This document shows, piece after piece, positions 10,643 through 19,839 of a stretch of 64,000 bases of DNA. Within the stretch, counting starts at the first letter, position 1; each line of letters begins with the position of its first letter. The notes under the pieces were generated by a model, which ran no database searches, was not told where the DNA came from, and worked only from the letters and a program-made list of their open reading frames with translations. The DNA is from Sanderia malayensis (taxonomy: Eukaryota > Cnidaria > Scyphozoa > Semaeostomeae > Pelagiidae), in NCBI GenBank assembly GCA_013076295.1, contig RQOL01000452.1, forward strand, positions 1 to 64,000. The letters run 5' to 3'. The translations under genes were made by a program, and so were the position numbers.

Positions 10643-11948
10643 GCATCAAGACAAGCTACATAGAATATCCAAATGAAAACTTGGACTTATTCTGTCAACC
10701 GATCATTCAAAATGATATTCTGTTCTTTAAGGATGTTGAATTTTTCCACAGACAGCTGCTCTAAATGCTTCTAAACAGACAGTCCTTTTCGACATTGCAG
10801 CACAGTCGGAACCTATGATTGATTTGAATCATTCATACTTCATTTCAACTCTATCAATTAAAAAAGCAGATGGAACAGACATTGGAAAGACAACGGGGGA
10901 TTTTGTTGGAGTAATCAATAATATTGGTCAATCATTGTGGAAACAAATTGAGTTGGTGTTGAATGACACTCCTGTGACGGAGGCAAATGGTATGTATGCT
11001 TATCAATCATACCTGGAAACAATTCTCACATATGATGAAACGAGAGCTAAGAATTACTTGAAGATGACAAATTGGGTGAGTGATACTTCAGGGAAAGAGA
11101 GTGCTGGATATCCCACTACTGCTTCTACCAAAAACCCAGGATTGAATGAGAGATCAGCGCCATTTGATAACAGTGCAACCGTCAAAGTGATAACAAAGCC
11201 TCATGTGAATATCTGCAATCAACTCAAATACCTACTACCTGGAGTTTGTCTTCAATGGAGATTAAGTCCAAACAGCAATGTTTTTTGCTTAATGAGTAAA
11301 AATTGTGTTGCGGTGAACCTACATATAAAAGAAGTTAAATTGGTACTGCGACATATACATATTAAGGATAGTATCTTGCATGGGATAGAAAGGACTCTGA
11401 TGAAATCTCCAGCCATGTATCCAGTCTGTCAACCACACATGGTGACTTATCTAATCCCTAGTAGTACAACTAGCTGGGTACAGGATAATGTTTTCAATGG
11501 AAAAATTCCGAACAGACTATTCTTTGGAATCGTTGACAATTTTGCATATAATGGAATGCCTGAACAAAATCAATTCAATTTCGAACATAATAATGTTTCT
11601 ACTATACAAGTAACTGTTGATAATCAAGAGATTACACCTCCTCTCAGGTTAAACTTTGATGATAATAATTATTTGGATGCTTACAATCGTTTGGTGTCTA
11701 CACTAAACAATTCTCCAAGTCTGGTTGATTATGCCACATTCAAGCAAGGATCCACAATCTATGGTTTTGATTTGACTCCAAAGGGAAATTGTGAAAATGA
11801 GGAATATCTATTGAAACGAGAGGGCAATCTTAGGATAAGCATAAACTTTGCAGATGCTGTGGACTCTCTGTTGAATATAATCATCTTGGGAGAGTTTGAT
11901 AGAGTAATTAAAATTGATGCTCATAAAAACGTTATTCGTGATTGGTAA
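10639..11948 (+). pseudogene. Double-jelly-roll major capsid protein (hexon-like), frameshifted
   Basis: Major capsid protein of the Polinton/adintovirus type, the family often annotated in invertebrate genomes as F54H12.2-like. The start is ATG 10639, overlapping the upstream gene. The N-terminal segment NLDLFCQPIIQND runs to about 10750, where a one-base deficit shifts the frame. The rest is open from before 10815 to the stop at 11948 (DLNHSYFISTLSIKKADG, SLWKQIELVLNDTPV, GMYAYQSYLETILTY). About 430 codons overall, somewhat shorter than many relatives. One frameshift is enough to inactivate it. The downstream protease ATG overlaps its end. Confidence 0.7.
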
Positions 11949-12406
11949 TGGATGATGTTACCATCAATAACTTGTTAACAAAGCGGGAAAAACTTCCACA
12001 TTTCCATGGTGTCTTTGGAAAGGATGAAATTAAGAACATGGATATACATTCACTTCCCTGTTCATTCATCTTTAATGAGGATAATTTCACTGGTAAGGGC
12101 ACACATTGGGTAGCCATCTGCATTGATGAAGATAGAAATCTTGAATTCTACTATTCTTTTGGTAGAAAACCTATGTTAAAAGAGTTCAAACGATTCATTC
12201 AACCATTCACCTTGGTTTATAATGATAAACAGATTTAATCATATGAGAGTGACACGTGTGGACAACATTGTATATTTTCCCTCATCAATAGAACAAAAAA
12301 ACAACTTACAATGAACGCGTTAATAAGTAGATATTTTAATGTTAATAATAAGTTACAAAATGATGTTTATGTTCAACAATATGTTCAAAGAAGATATAGT
12401 TTATGA
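11942..12406 (+). pseudogene. Adenain-like cysteine protease with internal stop
   Basis: Virion maturation protease of the adenain/C5-Ulp1 fold. The catalytic His is in GTHWVAI (residue 55 from ATG 11942), an acidic residue follows in the next strand, and the catalytic Cys-Gly pair is encoded near 12257. An in-frame TAA at 12236-12238 lies between His and Cys, so any product would lack the nucleophile. After the stop the same frame stays open to TGA at 12404-12406, showing a simple nonsense change in a gene of about 155 codons. It overlaps the capsid gene end, as expected for compact viral genes. Confidence 0.7.
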
Positions 12407-12425
12407 TTAACTTGTAGTCTCTTTA

Positions 12426-15400
12426 TTACTCTTCTGATTGCAATCGATGATGCCCATATGGTAAGGAGTGTATGCCATCCTCTAGTATGTAGCGCTTATC
12501 ATCAAATGGTGTTAAGGATGTCTTTTTCTGTCGCACACTACAGGTCATTTGATCTTTGAGATGATGTTGCATTGTTCATGAACGAAAACACGATGCATTG
12601 TTAGACAATGTTGATAATCTTGATGGTTTATCTCCTTCTTCACCACACATTCTTGATTCCCTTTGCTTTCTTTATCAGATTTCCTCCAGCTATCTTACAA
12701 GAATACATCTTTGGTCGTAAACCAATGAATTCATCCATTACTTTTCCCTCTAATTCATCCTTCATTTTTCCAATCGCTTTCTTATAGTTGTGGAATAGTT
12801 TGGATGATCTTTAGGATAGTTACTGTAATCAAACAGATGGGAGCTTTCGTTCATGATTTGATGAACCTCTCCAGTGGACGTGGTATGTCATAGATGAAAC
12901 TGTCTGTATCCATATAGCAGAGTTTTGCATTTGGAAAGGCGTGTTTCACATAATTGTAGTGGTAATCATACATGTGCTTTTACTAAGATCTAAAATGCTA
13001 AATCCAAGGTAGATTGGTTTGTTGAGATGTACTGTTCTGAACGATAAGAGTATCATCATTGACTTCAATCACTCCATAGAACTGTGGAAAATGAACCCAT
13101 TTCGTCAACCCTTTCACCTCTAGTACATATATGAAACTTTCTATGATTTCGTACATTCTCCATCGTCTTCCCAAAAACAGCATTATTCATCAATTTCAAT
13201 AAATCTTTCTCAAAGTCGTTTCGAGCATTGGTTCGTTTAATAGTGTTGAAATCAATGTACTTTTTCAACCAATTGCTTTGATTGAATTTGATGATGTCAT
13301 GTATTTTTGTGAGCTTTAAACCAAGGTGTAAACACTACTGTAAGCACTTTTCATGTATAACATAATCTTTCTTGTCTAAGAGTGTTTGGTATTAGTTTTT
13401 CTGTAGTTGAAAACTTCTTATTGTAAACATTTTGATATAATTCTTTTTGTAATGGTGACAGCCATTCTTCTTTAGCTTTAACTCTCTCAGGAGCCAGTGG
13501 TAGATCTGCATGTCTATCATGTAATTCAGGAGGATATTAAAGATCTACTCGAAAATGTAACCTTTTGTTCTATCTCCTCTTCCAAACATCTGATGAACAT
13601 CACACCTTTGAATCTCTTCCGAACTTAACAGTCTGAAGTCTGAAACCATCAGTTGGGAGATCTTGTGACATTGTATGACCATATAGGTTGTTGGCATCTT
13701 TACATATAATTGATGATTGCTCCTGTAGTTCTGCATGTCGCTGCATCACAATTGATATACCTCTCGTATACCTCTTTCTAACAGCAAGTAAATGTCCTTC
13801 TTCTCCTCAGTTAGTAACTCCAACTTGATGTCTGTCATCTTTAACATTGCATCCCATGCAAATGCTGGTAAAGATATATACCACGCAGGATCCAAGCCAT
13901 AATACTCCATTCCAAGCTTTTGAAACGATTCGAAAACGTCGGCGGTAGGAGAACATCAGTTACCAAGTAGAGCTCATGGTAATCTTTAAACGTATTGCAT
14001 CTGAAGAATTGCCAGACGTTTTGTGCATGTTCATAATCATCATCATTGATTCCACAATCATTCAGTTCATTATAGAATTCTTCTTGTGATGGTAATAAGG
14101 TTACACCCATCTTCTCTACACTATCCACCCAATCATATGGATAGACACCTTTCCTTCTCACAATCTAAATCCTTCATAAAAATCAACATTATTCCATGTT
14201 CTTCTTAGATATTCATTCACTAGTGTTAATTCATTATCAGGTACGTTATTTTCCAAGCTCTGCGAAACCTCTACTTAGGAACGCAAATGAATCAATGTAT
14301 CTTATTCCTCCAGGAAACCAATCACCATTACCACCACCATCATTATCACCATTAGAATTATTCACTGATTCAATGGAAGCTGTTACAATCGTTTCAGATG
14401 AGTTTGCAATGACATGTACATTTCTCCGATTAAGATTTGACATAATGTGATGCATGTCATACCCTTTCAAATTGTGAAGACTGCTGGAATGAGGTGGGAT
14501 TTTGCAATGATGTTCAAGTGGTTTAGATTGCAATAATCACATGCTGCACCTCTATATTCTCCTATGTGAATGAGAAAGAAGACATTTAGATTTCTAGAAA
14601 TAAGATGTATGGTGGAAAGTGAAATGAAAAAACTCACCAGTTATATGGCAGTGGTCTCTAACCTTCTTCCCAAATTTCTTCTTGCAACAGAAACAGTGTG
14701 TTGTTTCATCATGTTGTTGTTGTTGTTCTTGAGTGAGTGCTTTCATTGGTATTGTTACTTTGAATATCTCTCGTATGTGTTCATTCAACTCATTCATCCT
14801 GTTCATGAATTTCAACATAAAATTCTCACCAGTGTAAACTTCTGGTCGAATTAAGCGTCCATCAATCGACTTTACGTACAGTCCATAGCTAATCGGTGTA
14901 TGTTTCTGATACTTGGAGGGATCATCCATCTTCTCAAGCATACACTCAAAATCAGCATATATTATAAACGGTAAGAACATTTGCTTCTTGAAGTTACTAA
15001 AGGATAGTTGAGCATCTTTCTTAGCTGGGAATGCAACAGCTTGACTTTCATTCTGTTTACAGATCTCGATATGCTTATTTAAAGATTCTTGCGTGTTGCA
15101 TGAACTCAAACAGAAATGACAGTAAAACCTTTCGGCACGACGTTTATGTCCAGGACGTCCAGCAAGCAGTCTGCTCAAACTCTTTATCCAACAATAATGT
15201 GAGTTACCATTATTATCCATCATTAACAATACATTGAGATGTTTCTCTTTTGATTGATACGTTACCCTTCCGGGATAAACTTCATCATCTTCATAATAAA
15301 AGATGTTGATGAAAACATTGTTGTTATCCTCAAATTTCTTTATCATATTGAAATTTGTGGGATTCACTGGAAATTTCAAACCATCCATATTCAATAAACT

Positions 15401-16087
15401 TGGATCGTACTTTGTTGTTTTTTCAGAGTGTTTATCTACTGGGTACAAACCAGACAAGACAGCCCACGCAAAACCCTTGTCATCTTTATTTTGTACGTTA
15501 CTGATTGCTTTCTTCACACTCAAGAGTCTTGGTGATGGTATGTATGATCCACCTTTGATTGGTTTGTAATTGAAAAAATGAATTTTAAAATTCAAAACTC
15601 TTTCCAATGTCCATCCGCTACCGTTTTCTGTATATTCATTTATATCTTCATAGATTTTATCAATAGCTTCTGTGACTTTATCTTTAATATCTTCAATGCC
15701 AGCAATCCTTAACTGTGAAAGTACTTTCGATCTAAATGTCGGAGGTGGATCAGTTTCAACATCACCAATTAATTTTTTGAAAACAATCTCTGTGCTAAGG
15801 TAATACTTTATTCCCTGATCGTGCTCTTCTAGCTCATTATAGATTTGTTCAGCTATTTCACGTCTCGCTTGATCTAGTGGTTGTTCTTCGTTGATGAAAA
15901 CTCGATAAGCTTCATCTTTCTTCTTTTTCCTTCCAGCACCAGATATGGTATTTCTTTGATCGTTATGTGCTGTATGCTTGTGGTGTTCTAAATTGAAATG
16001 CCTTGTAAACTCTTTTGAACATTCTGAACATTTAAATTTTTTCTTTTTAGGCTCATAATCTGAATTAGATTCTCTTACTCTCTTCAT
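12426..16087 (-). pseudogene. Protein-primed family B DNA polymerase (Polinton PolB), broken, with a probable intron
   Basis: Starts at ATG 16087. Residues 20-41 form a C2H2 finger, 323-343 a second Cys/His cluster, the exonuclease motif is YADFEC (D379/E381, about 14945-14953), and a Cys/His segment (HCFCC...VRDHCHITG, residues 464-484) resembles an endonuclease VII-like insert found in Polinton polymerases. A GT-AG intron-like gap lies at 14562-14637; beyond it the insert continues (EYRGAACDYCNL). Downstream, in several frames, lie KGVYPYDWVDS (about 14150), motif A DANNLYG (about 13690), motif [12 protein letters not shown] (about 13175) and motif C YMDTDS (12898-12915). The C-terminus ends DGIHSLPYGHHRL and a stop at 12426. 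Several frameshifts after 14520 make it inactive. Total length about 1,200 codons is normal for the family. Confidence 0.8.
14562..14637 (-). other. Putative 76-bp intron inside the Polinton polymerase
   Basis: On the minus strand the donor GTGAGT follows CTG at 14638 and the acceptor CACATAG precedes GAGAATATAG at 14561. Removal joins codons in phase 1 and restores the conserved VRDHCHxTGxYRGAACDYCN context. The internal sequence has a pyrimidine-rich tract before the AG. Confidence 0.55.
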
Positions 16088-16140
16088 GATGTGTGCTCTT
16101 CATAAATGAGAGTAAGCGAAGCGCCTCATCGCCCTTATAG

Positions 16141-16329
16141 TATATTAAAAAGCTGAAGATGATGAGATTTGATTGGTTAATGATTACATCATCATTTAAA
16201 TGGTCTCGAACCTTCTTTTTCAATGTTCTCGAATGTTCTTTCGAAATTACCAGTCATTATTGAAAAGTGGTGTTAGCATTCGAAATTTGAATGGTAATGA
16301 GATATGGTAATAAATACTGTGGTGTTCTA
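16141..16329. other. Spacer between polymerase and next gene
   Basis: AT-rich spacer with no coding features. The outer end of the virus-like element probably lies here or just left of it. Confidence 0.3.
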
Positions 16330-16510
16330 TTCAACCAATGAGATGAGTTGGCGGAAGTTAGTAAAAATTTGGTTGACGTGATTTGGTTAATATTAGGAGT
16401 CGAAAAGTTCTTTGTTACGCCCTGTTCAAGCAAACCAACCAATGAGATGAATTGGGGGAGCTATTAAAATTGGTTGACGTGATTTGATTAATATCAAGAG
16501 TTGAACATCT
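16330..16510 (+). promoter_or_regulatory. Duplicated CCAAT + TGACGTGA promoter-like repeat
   Basis: Two diverged units, about 16332-16403 and 16437-16506, each carry ACCAATGAGATGA followed 30-35 bp later by TTGGTTGACGTGATTTG. CCAAT and TGACGT (CRE half-palindrome) are known promoter elements. The repeats sit immediately upstream of the first splice donor of the plus-strand gene (GAG|GTAAGT at 16543/16544). A third CCAAT-like copy was not seen. A transcription start is inferred near 16510-16530. Confidence 0.4.
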
Positions 16511-16650
16511 TTTTTTTGTCACTCCACAGTGGAGATTCTCGAGGTAAGTTGTGTTCATATTCTACTGAACATTTCAAGATTTCTACTAATGTTTGTATGG
16601 TTTATCGGCCTAAGCATAAACAATTGATGGACTCTTTGCTTTCATTTCAG

Positions 16651-16689
16651 TTGAATCACTTTATGGATAGAAATTGTTTTATTTAACAA
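16651..16689 (+). repeat. Exon-sized arm of a 39-bp perfect inverted repeat (left arm)
   Basis: Lies exactly between an acceptor (TTTCAG, 16645-16650) and a donor (GTGAGT, 16690-16695). Its perfect reverse complement occupies 18481-18519 in the 3' region of the same gene. The intronic flanks do not match well beyond the exon borders. Confidence 0.75.
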
Positions 16690-16932
16690 GTGAGTTTTCC
16701 TTCTACTTTGTAACCCCGCCATTTTTACAATTTCTCAGTAAGTTACTTTTATCTACAATAAATTTGATTTAATTAATGAAATTTTGTTGCTTCATTCTAG
16801 AAATATCAAGAAATCACCAACCAAATATCGAGTGAGTATCCTTTGTCTTAAAGGATGTCGTTGTTTCCTAAAACTCATTTTGCTTTGAATTCCTCATCGA
16901 CATTACTCAAACTATAATTTATTCTCTTAGAT

Positions 16933-18131
16933 ATGCAATCATTTTCAGAGGAAGACAACGTCTTTGAATTTTTAAGGAGACAAAGGCAAAGGAGAAGTAA
17001 GTTTAGCGATAATTTTATTATCAAGCCATGAACTGAGTTTTTATAGTTTCTAATTAAATTGTCTTCTTTCCTACAGTAAGACCTACTACACTCACGATTT
17101 TTGGCGTTGGGGATGAGGAGGGGGAGGATGCTGTGGCACTCCACGCACCTAGTGAGTAATTCTTAATTTTTTAATAAATACACACGCTTAGTAACTTGAT
17201 AACAAATTTCATTGTACTCTAATCATATGAGATTAATTTTAAAACCTTTCCTGATAGTCCAAAGAAGACTCGTATACAGGAGGCGGCGTAGGATGCTGCT
17301 CAGCCCCACCTTCTCCCCACCTCATAAGTCCATCATTATTATTAATATAAATTGATTGGAATTCTTTTCTAGTTCTCATTTTTTAATAAAATTATTTTTC
17401 TTTCATAGATCCTAGAATACCACCAACCTCCCCACCTCGTAAGTTCATCTTTATTATTGATATAAATTGATTGGAATTTTTTCTAGTTCTCATTTTTTAA
17501 TAAAAATACTTTTCTTTCATAGATCCTAGAACATCACCCCCGCTGATTTCAGCACCAAGCACGATCATGAAGATCAGATGGAAGTGTTTTTGATATTTTA
17601 TCATGATTCATAGTACTTACTCCTAAGTTGAGTGTTTCTAAATCAACTAAAATTTATTTTTAGCATCTCACAGTCAGGGGACCCAGACAGAGTGTAAGTG
17701 ACTTTACTCTATCTTTAGCTTTCATCATTTTCATAAATAGTTATATGAATTAATGAACACTCTCCTTTCTTTTTAGCAATGGAGCAAATACGTTTATTTC
17801 CGGGGGAGCTCCCGATCCTGAAATGAAAAGATGCCCCTCTTGTGGGGACATCTTTTCATTTCCATGTATTTTTCGCTGGCTAGAGACAGCAATGAGGCCA
17901 ACTTGTCCTAACTGTAGGGTGGAGTTGGATTTGGATGACCTTGGGGTCGTTGAGGTGGTGACTCCAATTACCACAGAGGGGGTCTTGGGGAGGGAAGTTA
18001 TCTTCTCCCCTGAGATATTCATTGCCAATGCTCCTTCCGGGGATGAGTTGGAGGGTCTCTCACCAGAGCATCCTTGGGCTCTTTGGCGGGAGGTCTTTCC
18101 ACTCGCCCATGTTGAGATTATTGATCCTTAA
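16933..18131 (+). CDS. Spliced gene for a 226-aa RING-like protein
   Basis: Seven coding exons join in phase with no stop: 16933-16996, 17077-17151, 17258-17323, 17409-17438, 17523-17583, 17664-17693, 17777-18131 (681 nt). Non-coding 5' exons are likely at about 16525-16543, 16651-16689 and 16801-16831. The N-terminal half is acidic then Arg-rich (RRQRQRR, RRRRR), then Pro-rich repeats (HPRIPPTSPP, HPRTSPP). The C-terminal exon encodes CPSCGDIFSFPCIFRWLE and TCPNCRVELDLDD, which looks like the second half of a RING finger (CGHxF..PCI..W....CP.C) with the usual His replaced by Asp and a Cys by Ser. E3 ligase activity is therefore doubtful. Most donors match GTAAGT or GTGAGT. Exceptions are ATAAGT after 17323 and a weak GTGTTT after 17583. 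No family name can be given. Model untested. Confidence 0.5.
17258..17583 (+). repeat. Tandemly duplicated exon-intron units
   Basis: The introns at 17324-17408 and 17439-17522 are near-identical (shared TATAAATTGATTGGAATT and TTTTTAATAAAA), and the following exons both begin ATCCTAGAA. The donors differ: ATAAGT in the first and GTAAGT in the second. The unit is about 114 bp. Confidence 0.7.
17820..17862 (+). repeat. Hairpin inside the RING-like coding exon
   Basis: GAAATGAAAAGATG (17820-17833) pairs with CATCTTTTCATTTC (17849-17862), continued by CCCC/GGGG around a six-base loop with one bulged A. It covers the codons of EMKRCPSCGDIFSF. Confidence 0.7.
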
Positions 18132-18150
18132 GGGTGAATAATCTCAACAT
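18109..18150 (+). repeat. Hairpin with the stop codon in its loop
   Basis: ATGTTGAGATTATT (18109-18122) is perfectly complementary to AATAATCTCAACAT (18137-18150). The 14-base loop holds the TAA stop (18129-18131) of the RING-like frame. Confidence 0.7.
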
Positions 18151-18480
18151 AGAGGGAGTGTGGGCGATGAATCACCCCTCAAAAAAACATTTTTATTGAA
18201 TGTGATAATTTGAAAAGGATTTATTGAAGTGGTAATTGAAGCCTCCCATCTCAGTGTGTCTAAAGTCTTCTATCTTCAACTCCATTCTCTAGTTAGTATA
18301 ATTACTTTTCAAAATTTTTCTGGTCTTTCTCCCTATCTCAGTTATCTTATTATCTTGCATTTCAACGGATTACTTTTTAAACCAAAAATTTTTTTGGTCT
18401 CATTGTCGGCTCTATATTTTAATTGTTGAAAATTGAATGATAAATGTTGTATTTATTTTAATTGCATCTATTTCAAAAAT

Positions 18481-18519
18481 TTGTTAAATAAAACAATTTC
18501 TATCCATAAAGTGATTCAA
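18481..18519 (-). repeat. Right arm of the 39-bp inverted repeat
   Basis: Exact reverse complement of 16651-16689, about 350 bp after the stop codon, hence probably in the 3' UTR or just beyond it. Confidence 0.75.
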
Positions 18520-18545
18520 ATGAAAAATAGTCTATCAATCTATAA

Positions 18546-18899
18546 AGACGTCACCTGATGTTAAAGCAGTTAATTATAATGACGACATACATCACATGAT
18601 ATTGCGCCAGAACCCAGGTTGATCACATGATGGTACAAGATCCATTAGGATGTCACAACATGTTAGAGTAGTTAATTATAATGATGTCATACGTCACGTG
18701 ATAGTGGGCCAGAACCCCTCCTTTCACTCCTCAACCTATGGTCATACATCAAGAACATCGGAGCGGCTATTGAACTGCGCATGCGCCATTATTGTATACC
18801 TTTATCAAGTGGGCAAGAACTGGCTTCTTAACTGTGCATGCGCCACTATTGCATAGCTTTATCTGGTGGGCTAGAACCCCCCCCCCCCCCTATGAATAT
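18546..18899 (+). repeat. Diverged tandem repeats, GCATGCGC boxes and a C-run
   Basis: Two units of about 104 bp (from about 18546 and 18650) share GTTAATTATAATGA, ACGTCA-like and CAGAACCC segments. They are followed by two shorter units with CTGCGCATGCGCCATT and CTGTGCATGCGCCACT (about 18775 and 18831), which resemble NRF1-type sites, and a C homopolymer of about 13 bases near 18878-18890. Confidence 0.5.
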
Positions 18900-18900
18900 A

Positions 18901-19131
18901 CTGTTGCGTTACAGGGTGTTTTTGGCACTCATAGTAGATAAGCGTTCTATTAGCAGTTTACTGTCGAAAAATCTTTGCATAAAATCAAAATAATGAAATT
19001 TGGCTGAGAATGATGATCCTATGGAAAAAACCAAAAACGTTCCACTTCCACAGGAGCTCATCTGGGGGAGTTTATTGTTGCGTTACAGCGTGTTTTTGGC
19101 ATTTATAGTAGATAAGCGTTCTATTAGCATT
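18901..19131 (+). repeat. Direct repeat pair of about 57 bp
   Basis: TGTTGCGTTACAG(G/C)GTGTTTTTGGCA... AGCGTTCTATTAGCA occurs near 18902-18957 and again at 19075-19131 with few changes. Confidence 0.6.
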
Positions 19132-19154
19132 TAGTAATTTAGTAATGCTGGAGT

Positions 19155-19808
19155 AGCTACTATAATCACTAATCAAAATAGGTTATAAGACACTTACCCA
19201 GCTTTCGTAGCTGCTTTGCAGTTTGGGAGTCAGAAGGCTCGAAGAGAAACGATGTGAATTTCTATCTTGTGTCAGTGTATCATACCAGAAATGAATGCTT
19301 AATTAAATAACTACTAAATGAGTAACTAAATGTTGCGTTTGATTAAATATAAGTTGCGAGGTTGGGTGTGTCGTAAATACTTAAGCAAATAAGGTTAAGA
19401 GTAGGTTATGGTTAGGCGTTTGACTATAAAAGGCTAATGATTGTGTTTGTTTAGATAATAGTTGATAAATATGGTTAAGTGTTAGGATGCGTGTTATGAT
19501 TCGCTAGTTAGTTGAAGTGCTCATTGGTAAGGCTGCTGAGCACACTACAATAGCTCCCCTCCTAGAAGGCGATCGAGTGAAGCGTTCGATATAGCGAATA
19601 AAATACAAAATGATTACAAGTGTGATATAAAAGTGAAATAAAGTAGCTATTCCAGCATTACTAATCGAAATAGGTTACAAGACACTTACCCAGCTTTCGT
19701 AGCTGCTTTGCAGTTTGGTAGTCAGAAGGCTCGAAGAGAAACGATGTGAATTTCTATCTTGTGTCAGTGTATCATACCAGAAATGAATGCTTAATTAATT
19801 AACTACCA
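19155..19808. repeat. Direct repeats of about 160 bp flanking 350 bp
   Basis: A segment running from ACTAATC(A/G)AAATAGGTTA to GAATGCTTAATTAA is present at about 19165-19310 and 19650-19800 with high identity. The intervening DNA has no coding frame. Solo-LTR pairs, a small TRIM-like element or a simple segmental repeat are all possible. Confidence 0.5.
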
Positions 19809-19839
19809 ACTGAGTAAAGATGTACTATACAAAGCTTAC

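Larger units (their letters stand above)
8500..16140. mobile_element. Polinton (Maverick)/adintovirus-like endogenous element, degraded
   Basis: A block with penton-like, basic pVI-like, double-jelly-roll major capsid and adenain-type protease genes head to tail on the plus strand (8738-12406), meeting a protein-primed family B DNA polymerase on the minus strand (16087-12426). This gene set and the capsid-protease order are characteristic of Polintons/adintoviruses. The integrase relic at 6.3-7.9 kb may belong to it. I did not find a packaging ATPase, nor convincing terminal inverted repeats, so the ends are approximate. Capsid, protease and polymerase genes are broken, so this is a fossil copy. 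Confidence 0.75.

Noticed and set aside
16736..16747. Possible recursive (zero-length exon) splice site TTTCTCAGTAAGTT
   Set aside because: It is AG followed by TAAGT, not the AG|GTAAGT needed for a clean recursive site, and a chance overlap is likely.
18355..18400. ACCAAAAATTTTTTTGGT palindrome as a terminator or attachment site
   Set aside because: Short AT-rich palindromes are common in this DNA, and there is no bacterial-type context.
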